From Caribbeanibacter sp964518305 (GTDB lineage: Bacteria > Gemmatimonadota > Gemmatimonadetes > Palauibacterales > Palauibacteraceae): a stretch of 5,657 bases of DNA. This document shows positions 1 to 5,575 of the stretch, piece by piece (the stretch's first letter is position 1; each line of letters opens with the position of its first letter). The notes beneath the pieces were generated by a model that searched no databases, was not told the DNA's origin, and saw only the letters and a list, made by a program, of their open reading frames with translations. The DNA is taken from positions 1-5,657 of the forward strand of contig CAZFDK010000097.1 of NCBI GenBank assembly GCA_964518305.1. Direction: 5' to 3'. A program made the position numbers and the translations under genes.

Positions 1-991
1 GTAGCCGCTGGCGGTACTTGGCGGGCAGCCGGAGCACGGCGATGGCGTCCTCCAGACCCTCCTCGAGCGTGTCCAGCGCGTCGTCCACCTCGCCCTCGAG
101 CTCCGCGGCCAGATCCTCGAACTGCTCCCGGGCCGCCTGTGGGTCCTCGGCCTCGAAGACGCGGTCCAGGCCCTCCTGCATGGCGTCCTTCCACTCCGCC
201 GGGGTCTTGTCCAGGATGTTCCGGCGGAAGTGGGTCTGGCACCTCTGCCACGTCGCGCCCTGGAAGCAGCGACGGAGCGCCTCGGTGAGCCCCTCGTGGG
301 CGTCCGACACCACCAGCTCCACGCCCTCCAGGCCCCGGCCCTTCAGCCATCGGAACGTCTCCAGCCAGCCCTCCTCGGTCTCCGAGTTCGCGATCCGCAG
401 CCCCAGGATCTCCCGGTAGCCCTCCTCGTTCACCCCGACCGCGATCAGAGCGCTGGTGGAGCGAACCGCGCCCTGGCGGCGCACCTTGATAACCGTGGCG
501 TCCACCAGGACGAACGGATACCGGGTCCCGTCCAGCGACCGCTCGTTCCACGCCTCGACCTGCTCGTTCAGTCCCTTGGCCAGTCGGCTCACTGTCGACT
601 TGGAGAACTCCCGGCCGCACAGCTCCTCGGTGATCCGCTTCACCTTCCGCGTGCTCACCCCGTTCACCAGCATCTCCATCAAGGCCAGCACCAGCGCCTT
701 CTCCGAACGCTGGTAGCGAGAGAAGATCTTCGTGCTGAACGTCCCGTCTCGGGAGCGGGGCACCCGGAGCGTGAGCGGGCCCACACGGGTCACCAGCGAC
801 CGGGTGTAGTGGCCGTTACGGTAGCCCTCCCGCTCCTCGGTCCGCTCGTCCGGTTCCGCCCCCAGGTGCTCGGTCATCTCTGCCTCGAGCACCTCGTTGT
901 AGGAGGACTCCATCAGCTCCCGGAGTCCCCGGTCTCCCCGCATCAGCGCTTGGAGCTCCTGCTCGGTGAGGCTAACTTCCACGGTGGCCAT
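1..991 (-). CDS. IS256-family (Mutator-type) transposase, 5' part, runs off the left edge
   Basis: This DDE-type transposase would cut and join the ends of its own insertion sequence. It reads from ATG at 991-989 down to base 2: 330 codons of a family usually near 400, with no internal stop. The N-terminal part carries the family segment TEHLGAEPDERTEEREGYRN (residues 40-59), followed by RVGPLTLRVPRSRDG (69-83). The first catalytic aspartate is D164 in LVDATVIKVRR, and the second is D230 in VVSDAHEGL. The conserved CxxH is C251-H254 in QRCQTHFRRN. The reading ends in LRLPAKYRQRL, which in this family comes just before the TTN..ER segment with the catalytic glutamate, so that residue should lie just outside the window. 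The start is supported by a purine-rich ribosome binding site at 997-1002. I see no frameshift in the visible part, so the element may be active, but completeness cannot be judged. Family assignment is certain; the exact IS name is unknown. Confidence 0.97.
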   Translation of the reverse strand, partial: MATVEVSLTEQELQALMRGDRGLRELMESSYNEVLEAEMTEHLGAEPDERTEEREGYRNGHYTRSLVTRVGPLTLRVPRSRDGTFSTKIFSRYQRSEKALVLALMEMLVNGVSTRKVKRITEELCGREFSKSTVSRLAKGLNEQVEAWNERSLDGTRYPFVLVDATVIKVRRQGAVRSTSALIAVGVNEEGYREILGLRIANSETEEGWLETFRWLKGRGLEGVELVVSDAHEGLTEALRRCFQGATWQRCQTHFRRNILDKTPAEWKDAMQEGLDRVFEAEDPQAAREQFEDLAAELEGEVDDALDTLEEGLEDAIAVLRLPAKYRQRL

Positions 992-996
992 CGCTT

Positions 997-1002
997 CTCC
1001 CT
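997..1002 (-). promoter_or_regulatory. Ribosome binding site of the transposase
   Basis: On the minus strand the bases read AGGGAG, then five bases (AAGCG), then the ATG. This good Shine-Dalgarno match at normal spacing fixes the transposase start at 991. Confidence 0.75.
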
Positions 1003-1006
1003 GTCA

Positions 1007-1042
1007 GGTGTTGAGGACTCTGTGGTGAGAGACCCTTCAACC
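1007..1042 (-). other. Imperfect stem-loop in the transposase leader
   Basis: Bases 1007-1021 and 1028-1042 are imperfect inverted repeats: CTCT/AGAG, GG/CC and TTGA/TCAA pair in order around a 6-base loop, with bulges. The structure would form in the mRNA about five bases upstream of the ribosome binding site. Some insertion sequences use leader hairpins to block translation from read-through transcripts. Here the ribosome binding site itself is not in the stem, so such a role is only a guess. Confidence 0.3.
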
Positions 1043-1105
1043 TGGCGGGAGACGATGGCCGTTTCTATGTCCGAGTCACCCGGCCGCCCGGGCTCCCCTC
1101 CTCAG

Positions 1106-1136
1106 CACAATCCCACAAGAATCGGGACACAACTCA
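1106..1136. repeat. Putative terminal inverted repeat of the IS256-family element
   Basis: The bases run CACAATCCCACAAGAATC and then GGGACACAAC, ending near CTC. Similar short A/C-rich stretches ending in GGGACAC-type cores form the tips of many IS256-family elements. The position, roughly 115-145 bases upstream of the transposase start, is also normal. The partner repeat is outside the window, so this rests on resemblance only. Confidence 0.45.
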
Positions 1137-1174
1137 GGGCTCCCGACCGGAACACATCCGGACGGATGAGAACG

Positions 1175-1429
1175 TCAGCAGTCCGTGGCCTGGATCCCTG
1201 CCGCCCAGGGCTCGCCGGGCAGGGGGGTTCCGGGCCCGTCGGCCCTCTCGATGTACTGCAGCACCTGATCCTCGTGGCGCTCGAAGGCCCGGCGCACGGC
1301 CTGCTTCGTGGGGAAGTTCCGGGAACGCCGCCCCATCCAGTCCTTCAGAAGCCAGTCCATCTGGAAGATGAGCTCATCCAGCTCGCTCTCCGTCAGCTGG
1401 CGCTCCTCTGTCCTACGTGCTGTGGGCAT
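1175..1429 (-). CDS. Small hypothetical protein, 84 aa
   Basis: I do not recognise this protein. The start ATG at 1429-1427 is preceded by GGAGGAGG at a six-base distance, one of the strongest ribosome binding sites possible, and this is the main reason to accept the gene. The product is charged and soluble-looking. Residues 14-35 (ESELDELIFQMDWLLKDW) should be an amphipathic helix rich in acidic residues and tryptophan. A basic middle follows (MGRRSRNFPTKQAVRRAF), then a second helix (ERHEDQVLQYIERAD), and a Gly/Pro-rich tail ends in Cys. No membrane segment, signal peptide or metal-binding motif is visible. Two palindromes lie 22-53 bases upstream of the start and could be operator sites. 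It points away from the TPR operon and towards the insertion sequence, so it is transcribed separately from that operon. It could be a small regulator or an orphan gene; a chance reading frame remains possible. Confidence 0.55.
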   Translation of the reverse strand: MPTARRTEERQLTESELDELIFQMDWLLKDWMGRRSRNFPTKQAVRRAFERHEDQVLQYIERADGPGTPLPGEPWAAGIQATDC

Positions 1430-1435
1430 CTCCTA

Positions 1436-1443
1436 CCTCCTCC
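1436..1443 (-). promoter_or_regulatory. Strong ribosome binding site of the 84-aa gene
   Basis: The minus strand reads GGAGGAGG, then TAGGAG, then ATG. Both purine blocks could pair with the 16S rRNA tail; the first has the better spacing. It is far stronger than the sites of the other genes in the window. Confidence 0.65.
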
Positions 1444-1450
1444 GTTCCGT

Positions 1451-1460
1451 CCGACGTCGG
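1451..1460. repeat. Perfect 10-base palindrome CCGACGTCGG
   Basis: The sequence equals its own reverse complement. It lies 22 bases upstream of the start of the 84-aa gene and six bases from a second, longer palindrome. It could be a half of a composite operator or form part of the leader RNA. In GC-rich DNA a 10-base palindrome alone is not rare. Confidence 0.45.
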
Positions 1461-1466
1461 CAGTTC

Positions 1467-1482
1467 GCCGAACCGGTTCGGC
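1467..1482. promoter_or_regulatory. Perfect 16-base palindrome, candidate operator
   Basis: GCCGAACCGGTTCGGC equals its own reverse complement over all 16 bases. It sits 38 bases upstream of the ATG of the 84-aa gene, a usual place for a repressor site over a promoter or start of transcription. With no spacer it suits a dimeric DNA-binding protein better than an RNA hairpin. No regulator gene is visible next to it, apart from the small unrecognised protein itself. Confidence 0.4.
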
Positions 1483-1794
1483 CTCAGGCGGAACCCGCGG
1501 CGTGCGGCCTTCCTGCCTACCGGGTGCCAGACCGACTGGGCGGACCGGCCCGACGCGTCCATTAGATCGGACGATGGAGACCTGGCGTTCGTCACGGAGG
1601 TCGTGACCCAGGTACCCACACGGGCCAGCACCGGGCAGGTACCGGATATCTCGAGGTCCTCGCTGGTGATGCCACTACGACCCGGATGGCCAAGTCGCTT
1701 CTGCAGCGTGGCTTGCACCCGGCATCAACGGACCTAACCGTAGGATGCGCGGTCGCTGCCGGGTCTCCGCTCACTCACCGGCGGTCCGAGGCCG

Positions 1795-3684
1795 ATGGCT
1801 GACGAGCCCTTCCAACGCGTCCGGCGCTTCCTCCGTGAACTGAAGCGTCGGAACGTCTACAAGGTCGCGGTCGCCTACCTGACGGTGGCGTTCGTAGGGC
1901 TCCAGGCCGCTCGTCTCCTCGTGCCCGCAACGACGCTTCCCGGGTGGGCCGACCAGTTCTTCATCTTCTTGGCCGTAGCGGGCTTCCCGGTCTCGCTGGT
2001 CGTGGCGTGGGCCTTCGAGATGACGCCCGGGGGCGTGCGTCGGACGGAGGCCGCAGAACCAGAGACGGCCGAGCGCGGGGCGATCGGCGGTGCAGGCGGC
2101 TGGATCGCCGCGCTGGGGGTCCTCGTTCTCGCCGGGGGCGGCTACTGGTATCTGACGGGTGGGGGCGAGGAGGCTGCTCCGACCGGGCCGACTGCCGCCA
2201 CGGACACGGCCGGAAGCGGGGACCGGGGCAAGGCCCGCTCCATCGCGGTGCTTCCCTTCGACAATCTGAGTGGCACGGAAGAGGCCGAGCCGTTCGTCAA
2301 CGGCCTCCACGACGACCTGCTCACCCGACTCTCGAACATCTCGGAGCTGACGGTCATCAGCCGGACCTCCGTGCTTCCGTATCGCGAGACCGAGCTGTCG
2401 CTTCCGGCGATCGCCGACAGCTTGGATGTGCGCTGGATCGTGGAGGGCGGCATCCAGCAGGCCGGCGACCAGGTGCAGGTCAACGCCCAGCTTATCCAGG
2501 CCGAAGAGGACGCCCACCGGTGGGCCGAGACGTACCGGCGGAAGCTCACGACCGAGAACATCTTTGCCATCCAGAGCGAGCTGACGAAGAAGATCGCCGG
2601 ATCGCTCGAGGCGGAGCTGACGCCGGAGGAGAGCGAGCGGGTCGGGCGGCAGCCGACCCAAGACCTGTCTGCTTACAAGCTGTACGTGCGCGGACGTCTG
2701 CGTCTCGGCACGCGCACCGAGGATGCGATGCGAGAGGCCGTCGAGCACTTTCGCCGTGCTATCGCCCGGGACTCCGGTTACGCGCTCGCCTGGAGCGGGT
2801 TGGCCGACGCGCAGAGACTCCTCGCGTACTACGGTCACGGCTCGCCCGACACCCTGAGCCGGCAGGCCCTCCGTGCCGCGCGCCGGGCCGTGGAGCTCGA
2901 CGCGGACCTGGCCGAGGCGCACGCCTCGCTGGGGGGGCTCTACCACACCTCGCTCCAGAACCTCCCGCTGGCTCTTCGAGAGCTGAAACGAGCGGTAGAG
3001 CTGGAGCCGAGCTATGACCGGGCTCATATGTGGCTCGCGGAGCTGTGGGCAGCGCTGGGACGGGAGGATCGAGCACTGGAACACGCGAAGAAATCGGTGG
3101 AGCTCAATCCGAACTCTCCGGTGAATCACCTCGTGCTGGGCGTCATCTACTGGTGGACCGACGGGCCGGGCCAGACGGCGCTGGAGCAGGTTCGAAGGGC
3201 GAGCGAGCTGGAGCCGGGCTACGCCCTCGCCCATGTGAACGAGGGGGAGATTCTGTCCGAGGCCGGGCGGCCAAACGAAGCGATCGCGGCGCTCCGCCGT
3301 GGGCTGGAGCGGACGTCCAAGGGCTCCTTCGCGTGGACCGTGGGCCAGGTGTCGCTGGGACTGGCACATGTCCGGAATGGGGACACCGCCCGGGCTCGGG
3401 AGTTCCTGACCCGCCTGGAGGGGCGGCGGACGGCTCCTTTACAAAAGGCGAGGCTCTACGCCGCTCTGCGAGAGGAATCGGCGGCCTTCGAGGCGCTCGG
3501 TGATGTCGAGTGGATGAACTGGAAGCGGTGGGATCTGCGGTTCATGTCGGAGTTCACCCGGCTCCGGGACGATCCACGCTTCCAGGAGATGCTCCGGGAG
3601 GCCCGACGAAGCATAGGCCTGAACCCGGACGGCAGTCTGCCGGACAGCGTGGACGTGTCGTTTGGTTCCGAATCCGATGGCTGA
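1795..3684 (+). CDS. Membrane-anchored TolB/FlgO-like domain protein with TPR repeats (first paralog, three membrane helices)
   Basis: 629 aa, exact function unknown. After a basic N-terminus (RRFLRELKRR, 10-19) come two membrane helices at about 24-44 and 54-75, ending in the family signature WAFEMTP. A third helix lies at about 101-121, followed by an Ala/Gly/Thr linker. Residues 149-274 form a TolB N-terminal/FlgO-like domain (COG5616 type), starting SIAVLPFDNLSG and containing LLTRLSN, VISRTSV and GDQVQVNAQL. Residues 291-545 are TPR-like helix pairs, for example AHASLGGLYH..ALRELKRAVELEPSY (375-406) and ALAHVNEGEILSEAGRPNEA (476-495). The C-terminus has the usual LRDDPRFQEMLR (589-600). 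With a cytoplasmic N-terminus, three helices would put the TolB-like and TPR parts outside the cytoplasm; the protein has no cysteine, which agrees. TPR arrays bind other proteins, so a scaffold or sensor role is inferred. The ATG at 1795 is the only ATG/GTG/TTG after the in-frame stop at 1741; its ribosome binding site (GAGG, three bases away) is poor. It overlaps the next gene by 8 bases. Confidence 0.93.
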   Translation: MADEPFQRVRRFLRELKRRNVYKVAVAYLTVAFVGLQAARLLVPATTLPGWADQFFIFLAVAGFPVSLVVAWAFEMTPGGVRRTEAAEPETAERGAIGGAGGWIAALGVLVLAGGGYWYLTGGGEEAAPTGPTAATDTAGSGDRGKARSIAVLPFDNLSGTEEAEPFVNGLHDDLLTRLSNISELTVISRTSVLPYRETELSLPAIADSLDVRWIVEGGIQQAGDQVQVNAQLIQAEEDAHRWAETYRRKLTTENIFAIQSELTKKIAGSLEAELTPEESERVGRQPTQDLSAYKLYVRGRLRLGTRTEDAMREAVEHFRRAIARDSGYALAWSGLADAQRLLAYYGHGSPDTLSRQALRAARRAVELDADLAEAHASLGGLYHTSLQNLPLALRELKRAVELEPSYDRAHMWLAELWAALGREDRALEHAKKSVELNPNSPVNHLVLGVIYWWTDGPGQTALEQVRRASELEPGYALAHVNEGEILSEAGRPNEAIAALRRGLERTSKGSFAWTVGQVSLGLAHVRNGDTARAREFLTRLEGRRTAPLQKARLYAALREESAAFEALGDVEWMNWKRWDLRFMSEFTRLRDDPRFQEMLREARRSIGLNPDGSLPDSVDVSFGSESDG

Positions 3685-5377
3685 CCTGCTCTCCCGCTTC
3701 CGGCGCTTCTTCCGGGAGTTGAAGCGGCGGAAGGTTTACCGTGTCGCGGCGACCTATCTAGCTGTTGCGTTCGTGGGTTTTCAGGCAGTCAAGCTGCTTA
3801 TCCCATCGACGACCCTCCCGCCCTGGGCCGACGAACTGATGTTGGCCTTCCTGATCGTGGGCTTCCCCGTCTCCTTGGTCATCGCATGGGCCTTCGAGGT
3901 GACGCCCGAAGGGATCCAACGAACCGGGTCTGCATCCTACGACGGTGAAGGAGGACAGCAAGTAGCTAGTAAAGCTCCAGCACACTCGATTGCGGTCTTA
4001 CCCTTCACTGAACTCGGAGAGGAGGAAGCGGGGACATTCACCGAGGGTATGCACGATGCCCTCCTCACCCGACTGTCGAACATCGGCGGGCTGATGGTGA
4101 TCTCTCGAACCTCGGTTCAGAAATATCGAAGTAGCGGTACCCCAACGTCGGAGATCGCCCGAGAGCTTGGCGTAAGGTGGGTAGTAGAGGGAGGTGTCCA
4201 GGAGATGGGCGATCAGATCCAGGTGAACGCCCAGCTCGTGGATCCTTCAACCAGTAGTCAGACGTGGGCGGACAGCTACCGCCGGAGGTTGACTGCAGAG
4301 AATCTTTTCGCCATCCAAACCGAAATTACTCGGAAAATCGTCGATTCTCTCCAGGCTGAACTGAGCCGGGACGAAGAGGAGAGGATCGCTCGGCAGCCCA
4401 CCGACGAGCTTGCGGCTTACCGTCTTTACCTGAAGGGACGGGTCCAGCTCGAGCGGCGGAGTGAGAACGGGTTGTTGAGGGCGGAGGGATATTTCAAGGA
4501 AGCGATTCGGGAAGATCCTAAATATGCGCTGGCATACACGGGACTCGCCGATTCACAAACGCTTCTGGCCGGCTACTATTTACGTCCACCCCGGAACGTG
4601 GTACCGAAGGGAAAAGAGGCGATCCGGAAGGCGCTCGAGATCGATCCCGACCTTGGCGAAGCTCGGGCTTCCCGCGGTCTCATGCTCTACATCTATGATT
4701 GGGAATTTGACGAGGCGGGGACGCAGTTTGAGCGCGCGTTGAAGCTGAGCCCTAATTATGCCACGGCCCACCACTGGTATGGTCTGTACTTCCTCGCGGT
4801 GGGGCGGCTGGATGAGGCGCTGGACATACTTCGCGCGGCTGAGGAACTGGATCCTCACTCGGAGATTATACTGACTCAGACTGCGTTCCCGCTAGCATTT
4901 CAGGGCCGCTTTGAAGAAGCCGAGGCGCAGTACCAAAAGGCGCTCGATCTGGATCCGAGATTTGCGCCGGCGCATTCGTGGCTTGGCCTAGCCTACGCTG
5001 ATGAAGGCCGGTTTGAAGAGGGGATCCGCGAGTGTACGGAGGCAGTTGCAATCTCGGGTCGCTTCAGCAGCCGTTGGATCGGCAACTTGGCCTATGTACA
5101 CGCCACGGCAGGTCAGGACGCCGAGGCGCTGGAGCTATTGGAGGATCTCCGTGAGCGTGCCGACGAGGAGTACGTTTCTCCCCGCCTGTTCGTACCGGCT
5201 TTCGCTCAACTTGATGATCTTGACGAGGCATTCAACTGGTTAGAAAGGGCATGTGAGGAGCGATCCTACTTCTTGAGCCTCACCTCGGATCCGAGGTGGG
5301 ACGCGCTTCGTCAGGATCAGAGATTCTCGGATATTCTTCGACGAATGGGGCTTCCCAGCTCGAGTTCCGGAGCGTGA
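3677..5377 (+). CDS. Membrane-anchored TolB/FlgO-like domain protein with TPR repeats (second paralog, two membrane helices)
   Basis: 566 aa, a paralog of the preceding gene. My hand alignment of the two TolB-like domains gives about 60% identity. The basic N-terminus (RFRRFFRELKRR, 7-18) is followed by membrane helices at about 24-42 and 53-73 and the signature WAFEVTPEGI. The third helix of the first paralog is missing: only a short polar linker (74-102) leads to SIAVLPF at 103. The TolB/FlgO-like domain spans 103-229 (LLTRLSN, VISRTSV, GDQIQVNAQL). TPR-type repeats span about 246-495, the clearest being YATAHHWYGLYFLAVGRLDE (361-380) and APAHSWLGLAYADEGRFEEG (430-449). The C-terminus keeps SDPRWDALRQDQRFSDILRR. 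Two helices predict that the domain stays in the cytoplasm; it has two cysteines (453, 526). I chose ATG 3677 because MAD..RRF.RELKRR matches the first paralog's start. TTG at 3662 would add five residues. No clear ribosome binding site is seen, so translation is probably coupled through the ATGGCTGA overlap. GC content is visibly lower than in the first gene. Confidence 0.92.
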   Translation: MADLLSRFRRFFRELKRRKVYRVAATYLAVAFVGFQAVKLLIPSTTLPPWADELMLAFLIVGFPVSLVIAWAFEVTPEGIQRTGSASYDGEGGQQVASKAPAHSIAVLPFTELGEEEAGTFTEGMHDALLTRLSNIGGLMVISRTSVQKYRSSGTPTSEIARELGVRWVVEGGVQEMGDQIQVNAQLVDPSTSSQTWADSYRRRLTAENLFAIQTEITRKIVDSLQAELSRDEEERIARQPTDELAAYRLYLKGRVQLERRSENGLLRAEGYFKEAIREDPKYALAYTGLADSQTLLAGYYLRPPRNVVPKGKEAIRKALEIDPDLGEARASRGLMLYIYDWEFDEAGTQFERALKLSPNYATAHHWYGLYFLAVGRLDEALDILRAAEELDPHSEIILTQTAFPLAFQGRFEEAEAQYQKALDLDPRFAPAHSWLGLAYADEGRFEEGIRECTEAVAISGRFSSRWIGNLAYVHATAGQDAEALELLEDLRERADEEYVSPRLFVPAFAQLDDLDEAFNWLERACEERSYFLSLTSDPRWDALRQDQRFSDILRRMGLPSSSSGA

Positions 5378-5410
5378 CGAGATCTAGCAGCCAACTCTGG
5401 AACGCTCCGG
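5367..5410 (+). repeat. Inverted repeat spanning the stop codon of the second TPR gene
   Basis: CCGGAGCGT (5367-5375) and ACGCTCCGG (5402-5410) are exact reverse complements of 9 bases, separated by 26 bases that include most of the TGA stop (5375-5377). As RNA this gives a GC-rich stem at the very end of the operon. No run of T follows, so it is not a classic intrinsic terminator. It may protect the 3' end of the mRNA or act as a weak pause site. Confidence 0.4.
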
Positions 5411-5466
5411 CGGGCCACTGCTTGGCGATCTGGTCACCGGACCCCGCTTGAAGCGTTCGCCGATCC

Positions 5467-5478
5467 ATCTACTAACCC
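5467..5478 (+). repeat. ATCTACTAACCC repeat, copy 1
   Basis: This 12-base unit is repeated exactly at 5539-5550 (72 bases further on). The 11-base core TCTACTAACCC also appears inverted at 5565-5575. Three copies within about 110 bases are not expected by chance. Its function is unknown. Confidence 0.6.
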
Positions 5479-5539
5479 TTCAACCCCGAGACCGGTAGCT
5501 GGCAAGCTGGGTCAGAGGGGAGACATCCGTCGGGGATTA

Positions 5540-5575
5540 TCTACTAACCCCCGAAACACCTCACGGGTTAGTAGA
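5540..5575. repeat. Perfect 11-base inverted repeat TCTACTAACCC/GGGTTAGTAGA (copies 2 and 3)
   Basis: The left arm is 5540-5550 and the right arm 5565-5575, with a 14-base spacer CCGAAACACCTCAC. As RNA it forms an 11-base-pair stem; as DNA it is a two-site operator-like layout with a centre-to-centre distance of 25 bases. Neither strand has a T run after the stem, so an intrinsic terminator is unlikely. The left arm also lies inside a second, competing inverted repeat, TCGGGG (5530-5535) with CCCCGA (5549-5554). Confidence 0.6.

Larger units (their letters stand above)
1..1136 (-). mobile_element. IS256-family insertion sequence, partial (upstream end only)
   Basis: The element is defined by the transposase at 1-991 plus about 145 bases of non-coding leader. 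Its upstream end is placed near 1136 because bases 1106-1136 resemble the terminal repeats of IS256-family elements, which often contain a GGGACAC-like core at the tip (here at 1124-1130). The other end lies left of the window, so neither the matching inverted repeat nor the 8-9 base target duplication usual for this family can be checked. The outer border could be wrong by several bases. The element sits about 40 bases beyond the stop codon of the small gene at 1175-1429 and does not interrupt any gene I can recognise. Confidence 0.7.
1430..1794. other. Non-coding stretch between the divergent 84-aa gene and the TPR operon
   Basis: These 365 bases should hold the promoters of both the leftward small gene and the rightward operon. 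Besides the two palindromes at 1451-1482 I see no clear consensus promoter. The nearest thing upstream of the operon is TTGCAC at 1713-1718 with a poor partner TAACCG sixteen bases on (1735-1740), which I do not call. A minus-strand open frame passes through here (1413-1718), but it overlaps the better supported 84-aa gene in another frame and has no ribosome binding site that I can see. A decayed gene in this stretch cannot be excluded. Confidence 0.5.

Noticed and set aside
1147..1161. Small hairpin CCGGA/TCCGG between the 84-aa gene and the insertion sequence, considered as a terminator
   Set aside because: The stem has only five base pairs and no T run, so it is indistinguishable from chance in GC-rich DNA.
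230..1606. A long plus-strand open frame (458 codons) over the transposase region
   Set aside because: It lies opposite the IS256-family transposase and the 84-aa gene. Its translation is rich in Pro, Arg, Leu and His with no recognisable domain, as expected for the shadow of a GC-rich gene.
1413..1718. A minus-strand frame of 101 codons upstream of and overlapping the 84-aa gene
   Set aside because: It overlaps the better supported gene's start in another frame, runs through both palindromes, and has no visible ribosome binding site or recognised motif. A decayed gene is possible but not supported.
1713..1746. Promoter of the TPR operon (TTGCAC with TAACCG or TAGGAT)
   Set aside because: TAACCG is a poor -10 match at 16 bases, and TAGGAT is 22 bases from TTGCAC, which is too far. 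I could not choose a promoter with confidence.
1771..3369. A long minus-strand open frame (532 codons) opposite the first TPR gene
   Set aside because: The plus-strand protein has clear family motifs and repeats. The opposite frame has low-complexity, Arg/Gly/Pro-rich content and no motif, so it is a shadow frame.
1032..5485. The shared 11-mer ACCCTTCAACC at 1032-1042 and 5475-5485, considered as two ends of one element
   Set aside because: Exact 11-base matches are expected a few times by chance within 5.6 kb, the flanks do not match, and the first copy lies inside the insertion sequence's leader rather than at its tip.
5540..5575. Integron attC site
   Set aside because: An attC site needs GTTRRRY and RYYYAAC core sequences. 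GTTAGTA and TACTAAC do not fit, and no integrase or cassette is visible.
5540..5575. Intrinsic transcription terminator
   Set aside because: The stem is long enough, but there is no T run after it on either strand and the stem is AT-rich in its middle.
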